64,000 nucleotides of DNA from contig OX359190.1 of assembly GCA_947172415.1 (NCBI GenBank), forward strand, positions 3,534,001 to 3,598,000. Direction: 5' to 3'. Under the pieces are notes generated by a model, which was not told where the DNA came from, did not search any database, and saw only the letters and a list, made by a program, of their open reading frames with translations. This document shows, piece after piece, positions 20,227 to 30,848 of this stretch (position 1 is its first letter; the number at the start of each line of letters is the position of its first letter). Both the position numbers and the translations under genes were made by a program. Origin of the DNA: Chondrosia reniformis. Taxonomy: Eukaryota > Porifera > Demospongiae > Chondrillida > Chondrillidae.

Positions 20227-22820
20227 TTGTACATACATATGAAAATGCAACACCAGCTAATCTCACAAGCATCAGTCTATCTCCACCACAGTCCTGGAGA
20301 TGCCAATCTGACCATTGAAGAATTGCAAGCCATGGTTGGCAGCCTTAGTTCTGAACTTTTTATGAAGCGCATTCAACGATATGCAGCCAAGATACTGGGT
20401 TCAAACCAATATTGGTTTCAGCGGCATCAGGAGCTTTATGACTTACTGGAACAAAAAGGACCACCAACCTTCTTCTGAGCAGTCAGCCTGCAGATATGTA
20501 AGGAATAGCCTGAGCTGCACAAGCTCATGGCACCCCCCAGGAACACCAACTACACACCAAATGAGAGTTCAAGCAGTGATTAACAATCCACACATCACAG
20601 ATTGGTATTTTTCTTCGAAGTTGTCACATTGGATTACTCATTGGTTGTACAACACACTTGATGCTGACTGGCATTGGTGTTGTTATGAGTATCAGGCCCG
20701 TGACAGCACATAAGCACATGGCTGTGCAAAGCTGTAAAATGATCCAGTCTTATCTGCAAGGGTGAGGCACTGGTATACGCCACTGTTCATCAGGAGTGGA
20801 GTCATTCATTGTGGTAACTAACCAGTCACAGTATTCCAATGCTTGTGCACCTTGGAAGTGAAGGATATCCATGACACTGATGATCAAGATTACTGTAACA
20901 CTATCAATACTGTGCAGAGACACACAAGGTGTAGTCCAGCATATTACCTCCACAAAAAGGCTAGTGAGCAGGACCAGCATTGTCGATTTGATTACCCTCG
21001 ACCTCTCCAACCAACATCTTCACTGCAATTTGAGAAACTCAATGATGGTACACTTGGTGTAATTCTGACTACCAAAAGAAATGATCCTCGAATAAACTCA
21101 CGTAACCGGCTAATGATTCAGCAATGGCGTGCAAATGTGGACATGCAGATCATTGTTGATGTTGACGCCGTGTGAGATACATGGCAAAATATGCTACCAA
21201 AGGTGAACCCAGATTAAAAGCTCTCTCCTCAGTCTTTCAGGGCTGCTTAGCTGTTGATAGTGACACTCGTTCGGGGTTGCAAAGTGCTATGGTCAGATCA
21301 GTTGGTGAAAGGGACTTTAGTGCTCCAAAGACAACACACCAACTACTCAGTTTACCTTTGGTAAGCTGTACTTTCAGCTTTGTTACTGTCTGTCTGGATG
21401 GTAGTTACAAACTGAGCAAGGATAATCTTGGTGAGTATTCCCTTAAAATGTCAATGTTTGACCACTAAGTAACACGTTCTTCTCTCCTTGATATGAACCT
21501 CATTGAATTTGTATCCAACTACAGTGTCACCCACTTAAGAGGCTGCAATTCGTTTTAGCAAATCTTTGGCCTAATAGCCATTTGGCCTAATAACCAGTGG
21601 CGTCCTTTATTATAAATAAATATGCTTATAAAATAGAGTGGTTTGAATAATATAAAAGTTTAACATGTACATAGTCAATATCTCTTAAAATGGTTAAACA
21701 AAGTGCTCTGAGTTCGAGTTTGAGCAGACAGCTTAGTAACCAACGTTTTCATGAGCATTGACAGCTGTCCAGTCACGCTTCCGCTCCAAAATGTTGCCCA
21801 CCGTTCTCCTTGCAATCCTCCTGTTCCACTTGCTCGAGAAAAGCTCGGCGATCAAGTCCTGTGTTGCCTTCTTATGGTCATCTTTGCATTCACATATCTC
21901 CTTCTTCTAAGCCAAAGTTAAGTCGGTTTGTTTGACTCTGGCCATATTTTACGACGAAAACGAATTAGTTTTTAGTTTGGCCTAATAAACGCTATTAAAA
22001 CGTGTGAAATTCCACAACAGCTGCGTGGAAAAGATGGCGAATGGTGGTATTGGCAGTTGGCATATTATACCAATACTTTTGTATACTTTTGAATTCGTGC
22101 CAGGCAGCTGGTGGGCTAATAAGCGGTTTGGCCTATTATCCGGTGGTATAATAAGCAGGTGACACTGTACTATATGCATCATGGTCAACTGCAAAAACGC
22201 CCCTCACCAGTAATTGTCCACACATTTCCATAACACCCTTCCAACCCACATGGTGAGCGATATGGTTGATACTGCAAATATCAACTATTCAAGTACAAAC
22301 CATGGCATGGTCAACCATCTAATTCATGGGGCAATGTTGAAGACACAGACACTAACTGCATTCAAGCCTATCACATTAACCTATGTATGACATCAGTTGC
22401 AGAGAACTACAATCCAGAGTTTGCTAATGAGCTTGATCAGACACAACAGCATATAGAAGAAAATGCAAGCACTGAAATCTAAGATGAAGAACTTGCAAAC
22501 ATTGAAGAGCAGGATGAATGGATGCTCCACTGTTGCCTGAATCCTCAATTTACTGAAGTAGCCACCACACAGGACAACTCTGTTGACTGGACAGATATAG
22601 CACAAGCCTTTCCACCTGAAATCTTACAAGAATGCTCAACATGGGTAAAAATGACACACCAAGAAAGCACCGATATAGGACACGACACTATATATATGCA
22701 ACTATGGTCACTTTAATGGATTGGTTTCCTCCTAAAAGACTATGCAGAAGACAAACAAAGGCCAAGAAAACATGCTGCCATCTCAGCTGTGACTTTCAAA
22801 CCTAAGAATCAACTTAAATA
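20227..22820 (+). mobile_element. Helitron relic (Rep/HUH part), interrupted
   Basis: Pieces of the Helitron replication-initiator (Helitron-like N) domain are readable in order: [20 protein letters not shown] and KGPPTFF (20370-20478), EYQARDST (20690-20712), DPRINSRNRL..QQWRANVDMQ (21080-21150), RYMAKYATKGEP with the Rep tyrosines (21175-21210), FSAPKTTHQLLSLPLV (21320-21362), and NPHGERYG...CKYQLFKYKPW (22235-22305). The frame is lost several times. In the HUH region a TAA stop at about 20710-20712 stands where the first His of the T-H-A-H-G motif belongs, so the element is catalytically dead. The coding sequence is split at 21,522-22,167 by a TA-flanked insertion and resumes cleanly after it. 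No helicase domain or Helitron ends were found. Confidence 0.85.
21522..22167 (-). mobile_element. Pogo/Tigger-like non-autonomous element in the Helitron
   Basis: A 646-bp insertion is bounded by inverted termini CAGTGTCACC / GGTGACACTG and flanked by TA on both sides (21520-21521, 22168-22169), the signature of Tc1/mariner/pogo elements. On the minus strand near 21,945-21,720 it codes for MARVKQTDLTLA(stop)KKEIC followed by a CENP-B-like helix-turn-helix (ATQDLIAELFSSKWNRRIAR and on). This is the DNA-binding N-terminus of Tigger transposases; no DDE domain follows. It is therefore an internally deleted copy that depends on a transposase made elsewhere. Confidence 0.8.
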
Positions 22821-22989
22821 AACAATAAATTTCGTTGAAATTAGCACCTTCGGTGTTTTACTCGTGCGAGTTATCGAGTACTCTAGTGAAAACGCATGTT
22901 ACATGGCTAACTACTTTTAATCCCCACTGTATTAATGTATCTTCTAATACGTTAACTGCACTACTTGGAAGATGGCCAAATATAGAAAC

Positions 22990-23230
22990 TAAAAGCAGTC
23001 TAGTATAAGGTACAGAACTGACCCAAGTTGAACAACTTATTCTTAATAAGCGTTATAAAGTAACAAACACTCAAATTGTCAATAATTCCAAAACATGATG
23101 CACATGGCCCAGTGGAGAAGAGAAAGAGAAACTCTGTATCCTGACTCGCTAAGTTTAGTTCCTTAGCCTTCACTCTAAAGTAGATGTAGCATGTAAGAGA
23201 AATGTTTATAATTTTATGCAAAGTGCAAGT
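22990..23230 (+). repeat. Interspersed repeat family R1, copy 1
   Basis: Contains CCCAGTGGAGAAGAGAAAGA, AACTCTGTATCCTGA, TTTAGTTCCTTAGCC and AAAGTAGATGTAGCATGTAA. The same words in the same order recur at 38,520-38,790 and 43,225-43,490, and inverted at 37,800-38,090. No coding capacity; a SINE or MITE is possible. Confidence 0.7.
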
Positions 23231-23580
23231 TGTGTTTATAAACAAACAAACACAAGGTCACTAATTATCAAACTGCTGGATTAGGACTTTGGAATTTTTG
23301 GTTCAATCAATTTTAGAAGTAAGCTTCAATATTCAAAAAGATGAGATATTTTCAAATCAATTGCAATACCATACGTTTTAGGAACTATCAGAAATAATTA
23401 ATTCTTCCCTTATACGTTCGTTATAGAACCAAAAAGTGACACATAACACATTTATGATAAACAATAGCTTCACAAGAATGTGTTGGGAAACAGTAGGAAA
23501 CCATTAATCACAACTCAGTCAATCCCACAAGTGTATGCATAAGGACTTTTCAGAAGTGTCTAAATTAAAAATATATGATA

Positions 23581-24102
23581 CCGTAAAGGTACAATTGTAT
23601 GCATGTGAAAATTTATGCGAAAATTTGGAAAATTTGGCCTCTGAACAAATTTATGCGCTTCTTATTTATGCGTTTTTGTCTATTAAGATTAAGCAACATC
23701 TTTTATTACTGACTGATTGCCGCTACATTTCCATTCTCGGAAGCATATCTCCCTATGGCAGCTCTCTGTTCAGCGGTAAACACCCTGTAAGCCTTACACT
23801 TTCTTGACTGGTTTGCTTATAGTCTGTGTTGTACCTCGTGTAGAACGGCTACATTTGCTGACTGTGTCATGACATCTCCGAGCTGTGTTTCTGTGGCTGT
23901 TCGCAAAGAATTCGCAGGTTGGAAGTAACAAAACAAAGCCATCATTAACTGCGCTAATGTACGTACGTGTGAAAATCAGCCGCAAATATGATCAGGTACT
24001 TTTATGCCTGACTAATATAGTGCGAATAAAAATTTATGCGTCCAGGAATTGACTCACATAATTCGCGTAAATAAAACTCACGCATACAATTGTCGCTTTA
24101 TG
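23581..24102. mobile_element. Non-autonomous inverted-repeat element (about 520 bp)
   Basis: The left end contains ACAATTGTATGCATGTGAAA and the right end the inverted counterpart (read on the minus strand, ACAATTGTATGCGTGAG). Both are followed inward by ATTTAtGCGAA-like words, and ATTTATGCG recurs inside in both orientations. No transposase was seen. Confidence 0.6.
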
Positions 24103-24753
24103 ATAACCTGCATGAATTAAATCTTTGTGGCCTTTGAAGGCTGGCACAGTGGTATCTTAGTTGTGGGTACATGGTCTACTTTTCTAAAACACGGTACCTC
24201 TCTCAGTCAAATGATCTGACTAGTACTATGACAAAATATTCACTGCTAAATGGCTGTAAGCATAAAGACTTAATTGGTAGCAATTTACCCTTTCTGCTGG
24301 TGGCAAGTGGCTCAACAAACAATCTATAACTAATCACTTGTACGTACACAGGACGAGAAATTAATATTCTACAAATTACATGTAAGAAACCGTCTTACAA
24401 CTTGGCCCTTTTATAAAACGTACACACTCTACTTTCTCCTTCAAATGCAAAGAGCGGCTGATACAAGAAGACTTCTAACAGTCCCCGTTAGTGGAAACTA
24501 TATAGTTAACACTTAAACTCGTGAGAGCGTTCATAGGACACACTTGTACGAGAACTTTAAAACAATACAAGTCTTATTAGCATTGACAGGCGCTTTGTGT
24601 ACACTGAGCACACAAGTTAGGTGACTCTAACGAAGGAAATAAAACCTTCTAATGTTTCTATTTGAAGGAGAAAGTGCATGCAAAGCGCATAACGAATGTT
24701 AACAAGACTTGTAATGTTTTAATGTAAAGTTTTGTAATTAAGTAAGTTCTTAC
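24103..24753. other. Region downstream of the kelch exon
   Basis: No exon recognised. It should hold the rest of the kelch gene (minus strand) or its intron. TGGCACAGTGG at 24,143 resembles a tRNA A-box, but no matching B-box was found. Confidence 0.35.
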
Positions 24754-25640
24754 CTCAACTGCAATATCATACTGTACAGCTCTTGTCTGATATCCTAATC
24801 CTCCTCCAATGGTAAGAAATGTAGTTCCGTTGAGGGAAGCCGTACAATTGTTGTAAAAAGATGTTTCTTTACTAATTCGTGTCCACTCCTTCTTCTCAAA
24901 AATAAAGATTCCTCTTGGACCTACTACGACTGGTAGGGTGCTGTATTGTAAAAGTGAACTCCCCTTTGGTGCATTAAGCCTATCCCACTCTGGTGCATCC
25001 TTATTGAGCTCATCCCAGTGATGTACATCATAAATGGTTAGTGAAGCCATAAAATTCTTCTTATTCATTCTCCAAAAATATCCATCCCAGTAGACGTAAA
25101 TGTATTCACCACACAATACCATGTGGTGTGCTGATAATGGTCGAGGAAGTTTAAGATTCGACTGGATCCACTTTCTATTCTTAATATCCAAGAATTCAAT
25201 TGTGTCTAATACTCTGCCATCTGCTCCACATCCTCCAGACACAATTACTAAGTCTCCAATAGCAAGAACTCCTGGCCAGGTTCGGGCAGTATGCATTGGA
25301 GGATATAGCTCTAACCATTCTTCCCCTGTCAATGTCACTAGATTGCTTGTACAAGTGTGATAAGTGTCTCTACCTCCTATCAGAGTTAACTGATCTTTAA
25401 TGATGGTGGCTCCATTGCGAGAATACGGAGATGGAGGTAGTGTTGACCATTTCTTTGCTACTACATTGTATACTTGAACGAACCGTTCAGATACTGTATT
25501 TTCACATAATCCACCATAGACAAATACTCTTTCATTAAGTACAATTGCCTTACTGAATTGAGTTCCAATAGGCGCTTCCGGTATTTCAGTTGATTTGAGG
25601 ATGTGACTTCCTCCAGCTGTCAGGAGGTCACTTCGAAATA
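24754..25640 (-). CDS. Kelch-repeat protein, one large exon
   Basis: An 887-nt exon between an AG acceptor (25641-25642) and a GTAAGA donor (24753-24748) is open throughout. It shows about five to six kelch blades with the usual marks: VFVYGGLCENT, LTLIGGRDTYHT, LVIVSGGCGADGRVLDTIEF, and TFLTIGGGLGYQ, with Trp-containing strands such as KKWSTLPPSPYSRNGA and RKWIQSNLKLPRPLSAHH. Kelch blades form a beta-propeller for protein binding. No BTB, BACK or kinase domain lies nearby, so the overall protein cannot be classed, and 5' and 3' exons remain unplaced. The exon sits between a small non-autonomous element and the foldback element at 25.8 kb. Confidence 0.8.
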
Positions 25641-25825
25641 CCTAATTAGAGACAAGAAAGAAAAGATAATATTCACTGTTTGGAGGAACTGAATGACATG
25701 GAAGGAGCAAGTTCTGTAGGAGCTTATTCACGGTATAAGGACACTTTGAGGCCCGTAAGTACCATAAATCTTCTTGTCTAAATATACTTAACGTGAATGC
25801 ATGGCTCATAGTTTAATAATGCTTA

Positions 25826-26575
25826 CTAGAAATATTAAAAATTTTCTACAAAAATAGTGAAGATGTAGGGATGGCATAAAAAGTAGAGAAACAAGAAAGG
25901 GATGTTACACAGTGAAGCATTAGCTATACATGAATCATACAACACCCTTGCTTGTAGGATTCATGTATAGCTAATGCTTCACTGTGTAACATCCCTTTCT
26001 TGTTTCTCTACTTTTTATGCCATCCCTACATCTTCACTATTTTTGTAGAAAATTTTTAATATTTCTAGTTTTTGTACTTTTTATGGAGCATGGGCTAGGA
26101 ATTAGATTCGTACAATTAAAACCATTTTAGTTTCGCAATCTTCGACTGAATATGACGTCATTAAAATGGCGACTTTATTGAGGCCTTGACTCTAGGGTCA
26201 CGAAAAACCGTCGTTCTCAATAATAGCGTTATCGCTCTCGCTTCTACAAAAGAATACAGCTCGGAAAATTTGCAGTAGTTTCGTTTAACAATTAGTCCAA
26301 AAGCTTATATAGTTTTTTAGTTATGGCTGACGAAGAAGAAGAAGAAGAAGAAGAATATGAAGAAGACGAAAATGGGAATTTTTAAGGTTTATTATTTCGC
26401 CAGCGGGACATATTCGCTTGCTTTTAAGGTCTATTTAGAGTATGTATATTGTATATTTAGCTATACATAGCCTTGTTTTGTCGATTTTCGGCCTATTTCG
26501 GGATTTCGCTCCTATACCGATGTATGGGGAAAACGAAAAAAACCGTGTCATCCCTACATAGGGAGTACTACCGTA
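25826..26575. mobile_element. Foldback element F1, copy 1 (perfect 111-bp hairpin)
   Basis: Arms 25826-25936 and 25958-26068 are perfect reverse complements around a 21-nt loop. The element continues to about 26575 with non-repeated sequence, ending CCCTACATAGGGAGTACTAC. A related copy lies at 55,066-56,527, with the same CTAGAAATATTAAAA start and the same CCCTACATA..ACTACCGTACT end. Inside, 26323-26385 codes for a 20-residue acidic peptide (MADEEEEEEEEYEEDENGNF) directly after TTTTTTAG. Confidence 0.8.
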
Positions 26576-26672
26576 CTCCCTGATATTTTAAATTTTATAA
26601 CGTTTACAGCGACAAGCTAATTGCCACCAGTAGAGTAACAGAATGTTTACTCAGTTACAGAAAGATTACGAA
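26070..26672. other. Body of the foldback element and transposon flank
   Basis: Holds the single-copy part of the foldback element, to about 26575, and about 100 bp of flanking DNA up to the target duplication of the next transposon at 26673. No host gene is seen. Confidence 0.4.
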
Positions 26673-26680
26673 TCAGTTCC

Positions 26681-26785
26681 GGCCGGGACTATTTCACGGA
26701 ACGGAGCGGAACGGAACGGAACGGAACGGAACTGAACGGAACGGAACTGGGGTCTAAAATACGGAACGGAACGTATACGGAATAG
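26681..26785 (+). repeat. Left terminal inverted repeat of the transposon
   Basis: GGCCGGGACTATTTCACGGA, then about nine GGAAC-type units with scattered substitutions, then GGGGTCTAAAATACGGAACG. It pairs with 31390-31457. Confidence 0.9.
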
Positions 26786-26977
26786 AATAGGTAGAGGGAG
26801 GACACACCGCACGGCGATTCAAGTACTGCGTAAAGCGCAATTACATTGCATCCTGCTGATATAATAGCTAAACTGCGCATGCTCACAGCTGGTACTGACA
26901 CGTGCTCGTTCAGGCATCGCCCCCTTCGTACGTGCTAGCCTGAACTGCAGTAGCTAGCTACTCCCATTCAGCGGAGT

Positions 26978-29687
26978 ATGAGCAAGCTCACTGTGTACCG
27001 AGTCTGTGCCACACCCTTAGCTATATCGGAGGTTGTAACCCTGCTGCAGAATCCTCCAGAGGACGGAGTGTCAAATCTTCCTCCAGCTACTCCAAAGGCT
27101 GGGGAGATTTACATTTACAAGAGCGAAGCAGCCAAAGAGAATGGTATGCAATATCAAGTTAGCTATTTGAAATTATTATAATTATAGCTAGATTTCAACG
27201 TTTAGTGTGGGTTCATGCATTTGGCTAAAGCATAGATTCCAATACCAGTGCATGTGTGCACCTATGATCAAGCATGTAGCTGGTAGTGTGGTTGAGTAGA
27301 TATGCCTACTTTATCATTCATTATATGTTGTATATTTCCATCTAATTGCTAAGCAGCAATACTTCTACTATAATCTGTATTAATTAGTGTGCATTGATGT
27401 GTGTATCTCTCTAGAGGACTGGCGGTGTGACCAGTACCGTTGGAGCAACCAGGGTGTACGACGACTCCCCAGGAAGGATCCCCGTGTGAAGAAATCCTAC
27501 TTCCATGTGGACACTCCAAACGGTCCCTCAAGAGAGTTCGTGAAGCATGCATATCAGCTGCTACCTCCTAACAGTGGTAATGTGGTTTTACTGCACTACA
27601 TGGGAGATGAGAGGGCAGCAGTGTCATTCACACATGGAAATGCAAAAGGCCTTGAAAGAGCGCATATTAGGACATGCCCTTCAGTGCTTAGAAGCATGGA
27701 GAATGAATGCAACCATGCAACCCCAGCTACAGTCTACAGGAAGCTTGTAACTGACGTACCACCCCCAATGCACATGCCTGTTAAGCAACCACGTGACACA
27801 AAACAGGCCAAAAACATCAGGTCTAAGCTGCTAGAGAAGCACAGGCTATCCCATGATGCCCTGTACAATCTGCACGAGTTAGCCATGGACCTGCCTGATT
27901 TTGTACACTCCATTCGTACTCACCCAGACCTGGTGTGTGTCTGTGGCAACAAAGCCCTATTTGCGGAGTTGGATAGAGTGCTAATCATTGATTCTCCCTC
28001 GGCCCAGCTCCTATCATATGACACCACATTTCAACTGGGTGACTTCTATGTGTCGACACTCGCATTTAGGCACACACTTTTCAAGGAAGCACCAGTCATC
28101 CCAGTTTGCTTCCTTATACATGAAAGGAAATTTGAAGCCTGCCATGAAGAGCTTTTCAGCATTTGCTGCAAGCTGATGCCTTCTCTGCGCAAAAGCACAA
28201 AGCCTATAGTGACCGATGAAGAACAGGCTTTTGCAAACACCATCAGGTGCCATATGTCACTGACACATGTCCAATGCTGGAACCATGTCTTCAGGGCAGC
28301 AATCAGGTGGCTTCGTAGTCATGGTGCTCCAGCCCAGGATGTAGCTGTGTACCTCTCTGATGTGAGAGACCTCTTCCATCTTCCAACAGAAGAGGAATAC
28401 AGCCTCACGCTAAAGCGAATGGCATGCAAGTGGAGTGCCCCTTTCTATGAGTACTACAGCCACAACATACATTCCGACGTACATGCAATTGCACGGTGGG
28501 CAATCGAGCCATTTGGTGTTTATGACCCCTACAGTGGTGTTACAAGCAATCAGGCAGAAGGGCTCAACTATGTACTGAAGCACCTGCGGGAATGGCATGA
28601 GAGCCCAGTTGATTGCATGGTCTTGGCCCTACACTATTTGCAAGGGTACTACCTGGTGGAAATCAGCCGTGGTAAACAAGGGCTAGGCAACTATCACATG
28701 CATTCCAAATTTTCATCACTGGTGCAAATGGAACCACCCCTGATTTCAGACCAAAACATCTATTCACCAGAGGAAATAGTAGGCCACATCAAGGAAGCCC
28801 GTGCAACTTTGCCACCCCAACCTGCTGCTGTGAGCTCACATGAGAATAGCAGCCAACCTATCATCCAACTGACCCAATTGGAACGAGCGAGACGTGCAAT
28901 TGAAGAGAACAAGGTCAGCGTGGACCCAAAGCTTCACACATTCACCATCATGGGTACTGAGCGTCTGCATGTTGTCACACTGTTTCCTAAGGAAACCTGT
29001 TCCTGCCCTTCCACAACAGAATGTTACCACATTTTAGCAGCTAAAACGAGTATCGGGCAAAAGGACCAAAAACAGCGATTAAGACGACTTAACTTAACCC
29101 AGCTTCGCAGAAATGCTCGTAGCCGGAAGGACAAGAAGTCTGGTAGGAAGCGGCCACGACCTGGTGACATGGACATCCTTCCAGCCCCAGATTCACTTGC
29201 AGCTGCAGATGCAAAAGTGCAAAACACGATCTGCCAGGGTACCACTGACAATGGTTGCAATGTTAGGGTCATACAAGGTGACTTAACAGAATTTTCAGCA
29301 GATGTAATGGTGAATGCTTCTAATGAGCAGCTCAGGCATGATGGAGGTATTGCAGAGATCATCTCCAGGAAAGGTGGCCCCATTGTTCAGGAAGAATCAA
29401 CGAAGTACGTAAAGAGTGCTGGGCAGCTGAGCACTGGAGATGCTGTCCTTCTCAAAGGAGTAGGAAATCTCCCCTGCAAAGCCATAATTCATGCAGTTGG
29501 TCCTCGTTGGAATGGAGGCCAGAAAAATGAAGAAGCTTACCTTGTCAGGACAGTTTACAACAGTCCATTGGAAGCATCTAAACACAAATTCACGTCAATT
29601 GCATTCCCTGCAATTAGTTCAGGGATATTTGGTGTCCCAATCCCTATCTGTGCAAAGGCAATGATGGAGGGAATCAGATCAGCTTAA
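26978..29687 (+). CDS. MULE/SWIM transposase fused to a macro domain
   Basis: Exons 26978-27143 and 27415-29687 join in phase (…AAKEN/E/DWRCDQ…) for 812 residues. The RNase H-like transposase core shows the first acidic residue in LLSYDTTFQLGDFYVS, a second in KPIVTDEEQAFANTI with CWNHVFRA after it, and the Glu in GVTSNQAEGLNYVLKHL. A SWIM-type zinc motif follows (CSCPSTTECYH). From about residue 660 a macro domain begins (VRVIQGDLTEFSADVMVNAS, NEQLRHDGGIA, AIIHAVGPRWNGG, AFPAISSGIFGVPIP) resembling PARP9/14-type macro domains. Macro domains bind or remove ADP-ribose. The ORF stops in the last macro helix; the +1 frame continues it (ESDQLKLITIMLLQEQHIAT), so a 1-nt frameshift near 29,668-29,675 is likely. 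The ATG at 27387 is intronic; 26978 is preferred. Confidence 0.85.
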
Positions 29688-30030
29688 GTTAATCACCATC
29701 ATGCTACTGCAGGAGCAGCACATCGCCACATTTGTACAAGCTGCTGGAATTGTCCTGAAGAATATTGTCCTCACAGCAGATGTCAAACAAGCAACTGCGT
29801 CTGGCAAGCAAATGAAACTGCTGACTGCAGCAACAACAAGCAGGGACAGTGACAATGAAGTACAGGAAGTTGATGAACGACCTGCACCAGTACCAAATGG
29901 GGATGATGAAGAAGTTGACAAACCAGTGAGACAGCTACTACCACCTGCACCAGTACCAAATGGGGATGATGACGATGAAGTACAGGAAATTCATGAACCA
30001 GTGAGACAGCTATACCACCAGCACCAGTGA
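29671..30030 (+). CDS. Macro-domain end and acidic linker ORF of the transposon
   Basis: This frame supplies the last helix of the macro domain and then a spacer with two copies of PAPVPNGDD(D)EEV in an acidic, proline-bearing context (EVQEVDERPAPVPNG). By comparison with the first repeat copy (CAGCTACTACCACC) the second reads CAGCTATACCACC, one base shorter; the frame is lost there and the third ORF starts. The three ORFs were therefore probably one polyprotein of roughly 1,200 residues, or the assembly has two single-base errors. Confidence 0.65.
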   Translation, partial: ESDQLKLITIMLLQEQHIATFVQAAGIVLKNIVLTADVKQATASGKQMKLLTAATTSRDSDNEVQEVDERPAPVPNGDDEEVDKPVRQLLPPAPVPNGDDDDEVQEIHEPVRQLYHQHQ

Positions 30031-30848
30031 CAAACGGGGGGAGTGATCCTATTGATGTGGACTTGTATACTTGTGAGCAGCCACCAGCACCATACTGGAT
30101 TCAGGATTTGGAGCTTCGTCAGCAGGATAAAGCACAGCTGACTGAAGGGGCCTGGCTAACAGACAAACATGTGAACTCGTGCAACAAGCTGCTAAAGCAA
30201 CAGTGCCCCAACCAGAATGGTCTCCAGGACACACTTGTCCTGGCTAAGAAGTTGGCGTGGCGCTCTAACATGAAGGACTTTGTCCAAATTGTTAATGTAA
30301 ATAATCTACACTGGGTCTGTGTAGCAAACATTGGCTCCCCAGACAACACCATCGATGTGTACGACAGCTTGCCTGCCAATTCACTCGGATCCCAATCCCT
30401 ACGGGAACAGGTTGCTGCTATAATACGCACTAGAGATAAGTTCTTAGAACTTCGTTTCATCAATGTGCAGCGGCAGTGTGGCAGCAGTGATTGTGCATTA
30501 TTTGCAATTGCAAATAGCACAGCACTGTGTCTGGGCAAAGATCCCCATCAGATACGTTCTGATCAGAAGCAGATGAGGCAACACCTTAAGGAATGTTTTG
30601 AGGCAGGAGCAATGCAACTTTTCCCTGAGCACAAGACTGCCCCAAGGGTGAAAAGGCAACGTGTCTGTGGTGAAGTCACAGTGGCCGTGTACTGCTTGTG
30701 TAGGCAAATATACACACATGCCAGTAACATGATCCAGTGTCACAGGTGCAAGGAATGGTATCACGATAACTGCATCCCAAATATTGGACCACAGTTTTGG
30801 AATACAAGTCAAACATGGATTTGCCACACTTGCACCATCCAGTCATGA
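30027..30848 (+). CDS. C48 (Ulp1/SENP-like) protease with PHD finger
   Basis: A 273-residue ORF. The protease part has a substrate-side motif GAWLTDKHVNSCNKLL (about 40), the catalytic His in NNLHWVCVANI (about 94), the Asp in DVYDSLPANS, and the Gln/Cys pair in QRQCGSSDCALFAIAN (about 152); all four expected residues are present. A PHD-type zinc finger follows (YCLCRQ...MIQCHRCKEWYHDNCI...WICHTC; C4-H-C3 pattern, residues 222-270). Ulp1-like enzymes cut SUMO or related isopeptides, and PHD fingers read histone H3 tails. It has no ATG at the first codon shown (GTG), consistent with being the end of a longer frame. It could help release the transposase from SUMOylated chromatin, or target insertion; that is inference. 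Confidence 0.85.
   Translation: MTNGGSDPIDVDLYTCEQPPAPYWIQDLELRQQDKAQLTEGAWLTDKHVNSCNKLLKQQCPNQNGLQDTLVLAKKLAWRSNMKDFVQIVNVNNLHWVCVANIGSPDNTIDVYDSLPANSLGSQSLREQVAAIIRTRDKFLELRFINVQRQCGSSDCALFAIANSTALCLGKDPHQIRSDQKQMRQHLKECFEAGAMQLFPEHKTAPRVKRQRVCGEVTVAVYCLCRQIYTHASNMIQCHRCKEWYHDNCIPNIGPQFWNTSQTWICHTCTIQS

Noticed and set aside
27387-27414. ATG at 27387 as the transposase start
   Set aside because: It lies in the intron upstream of an AG acceptor at 27413-27414; the first exon at 26978 joins in phase and has a clear donor.
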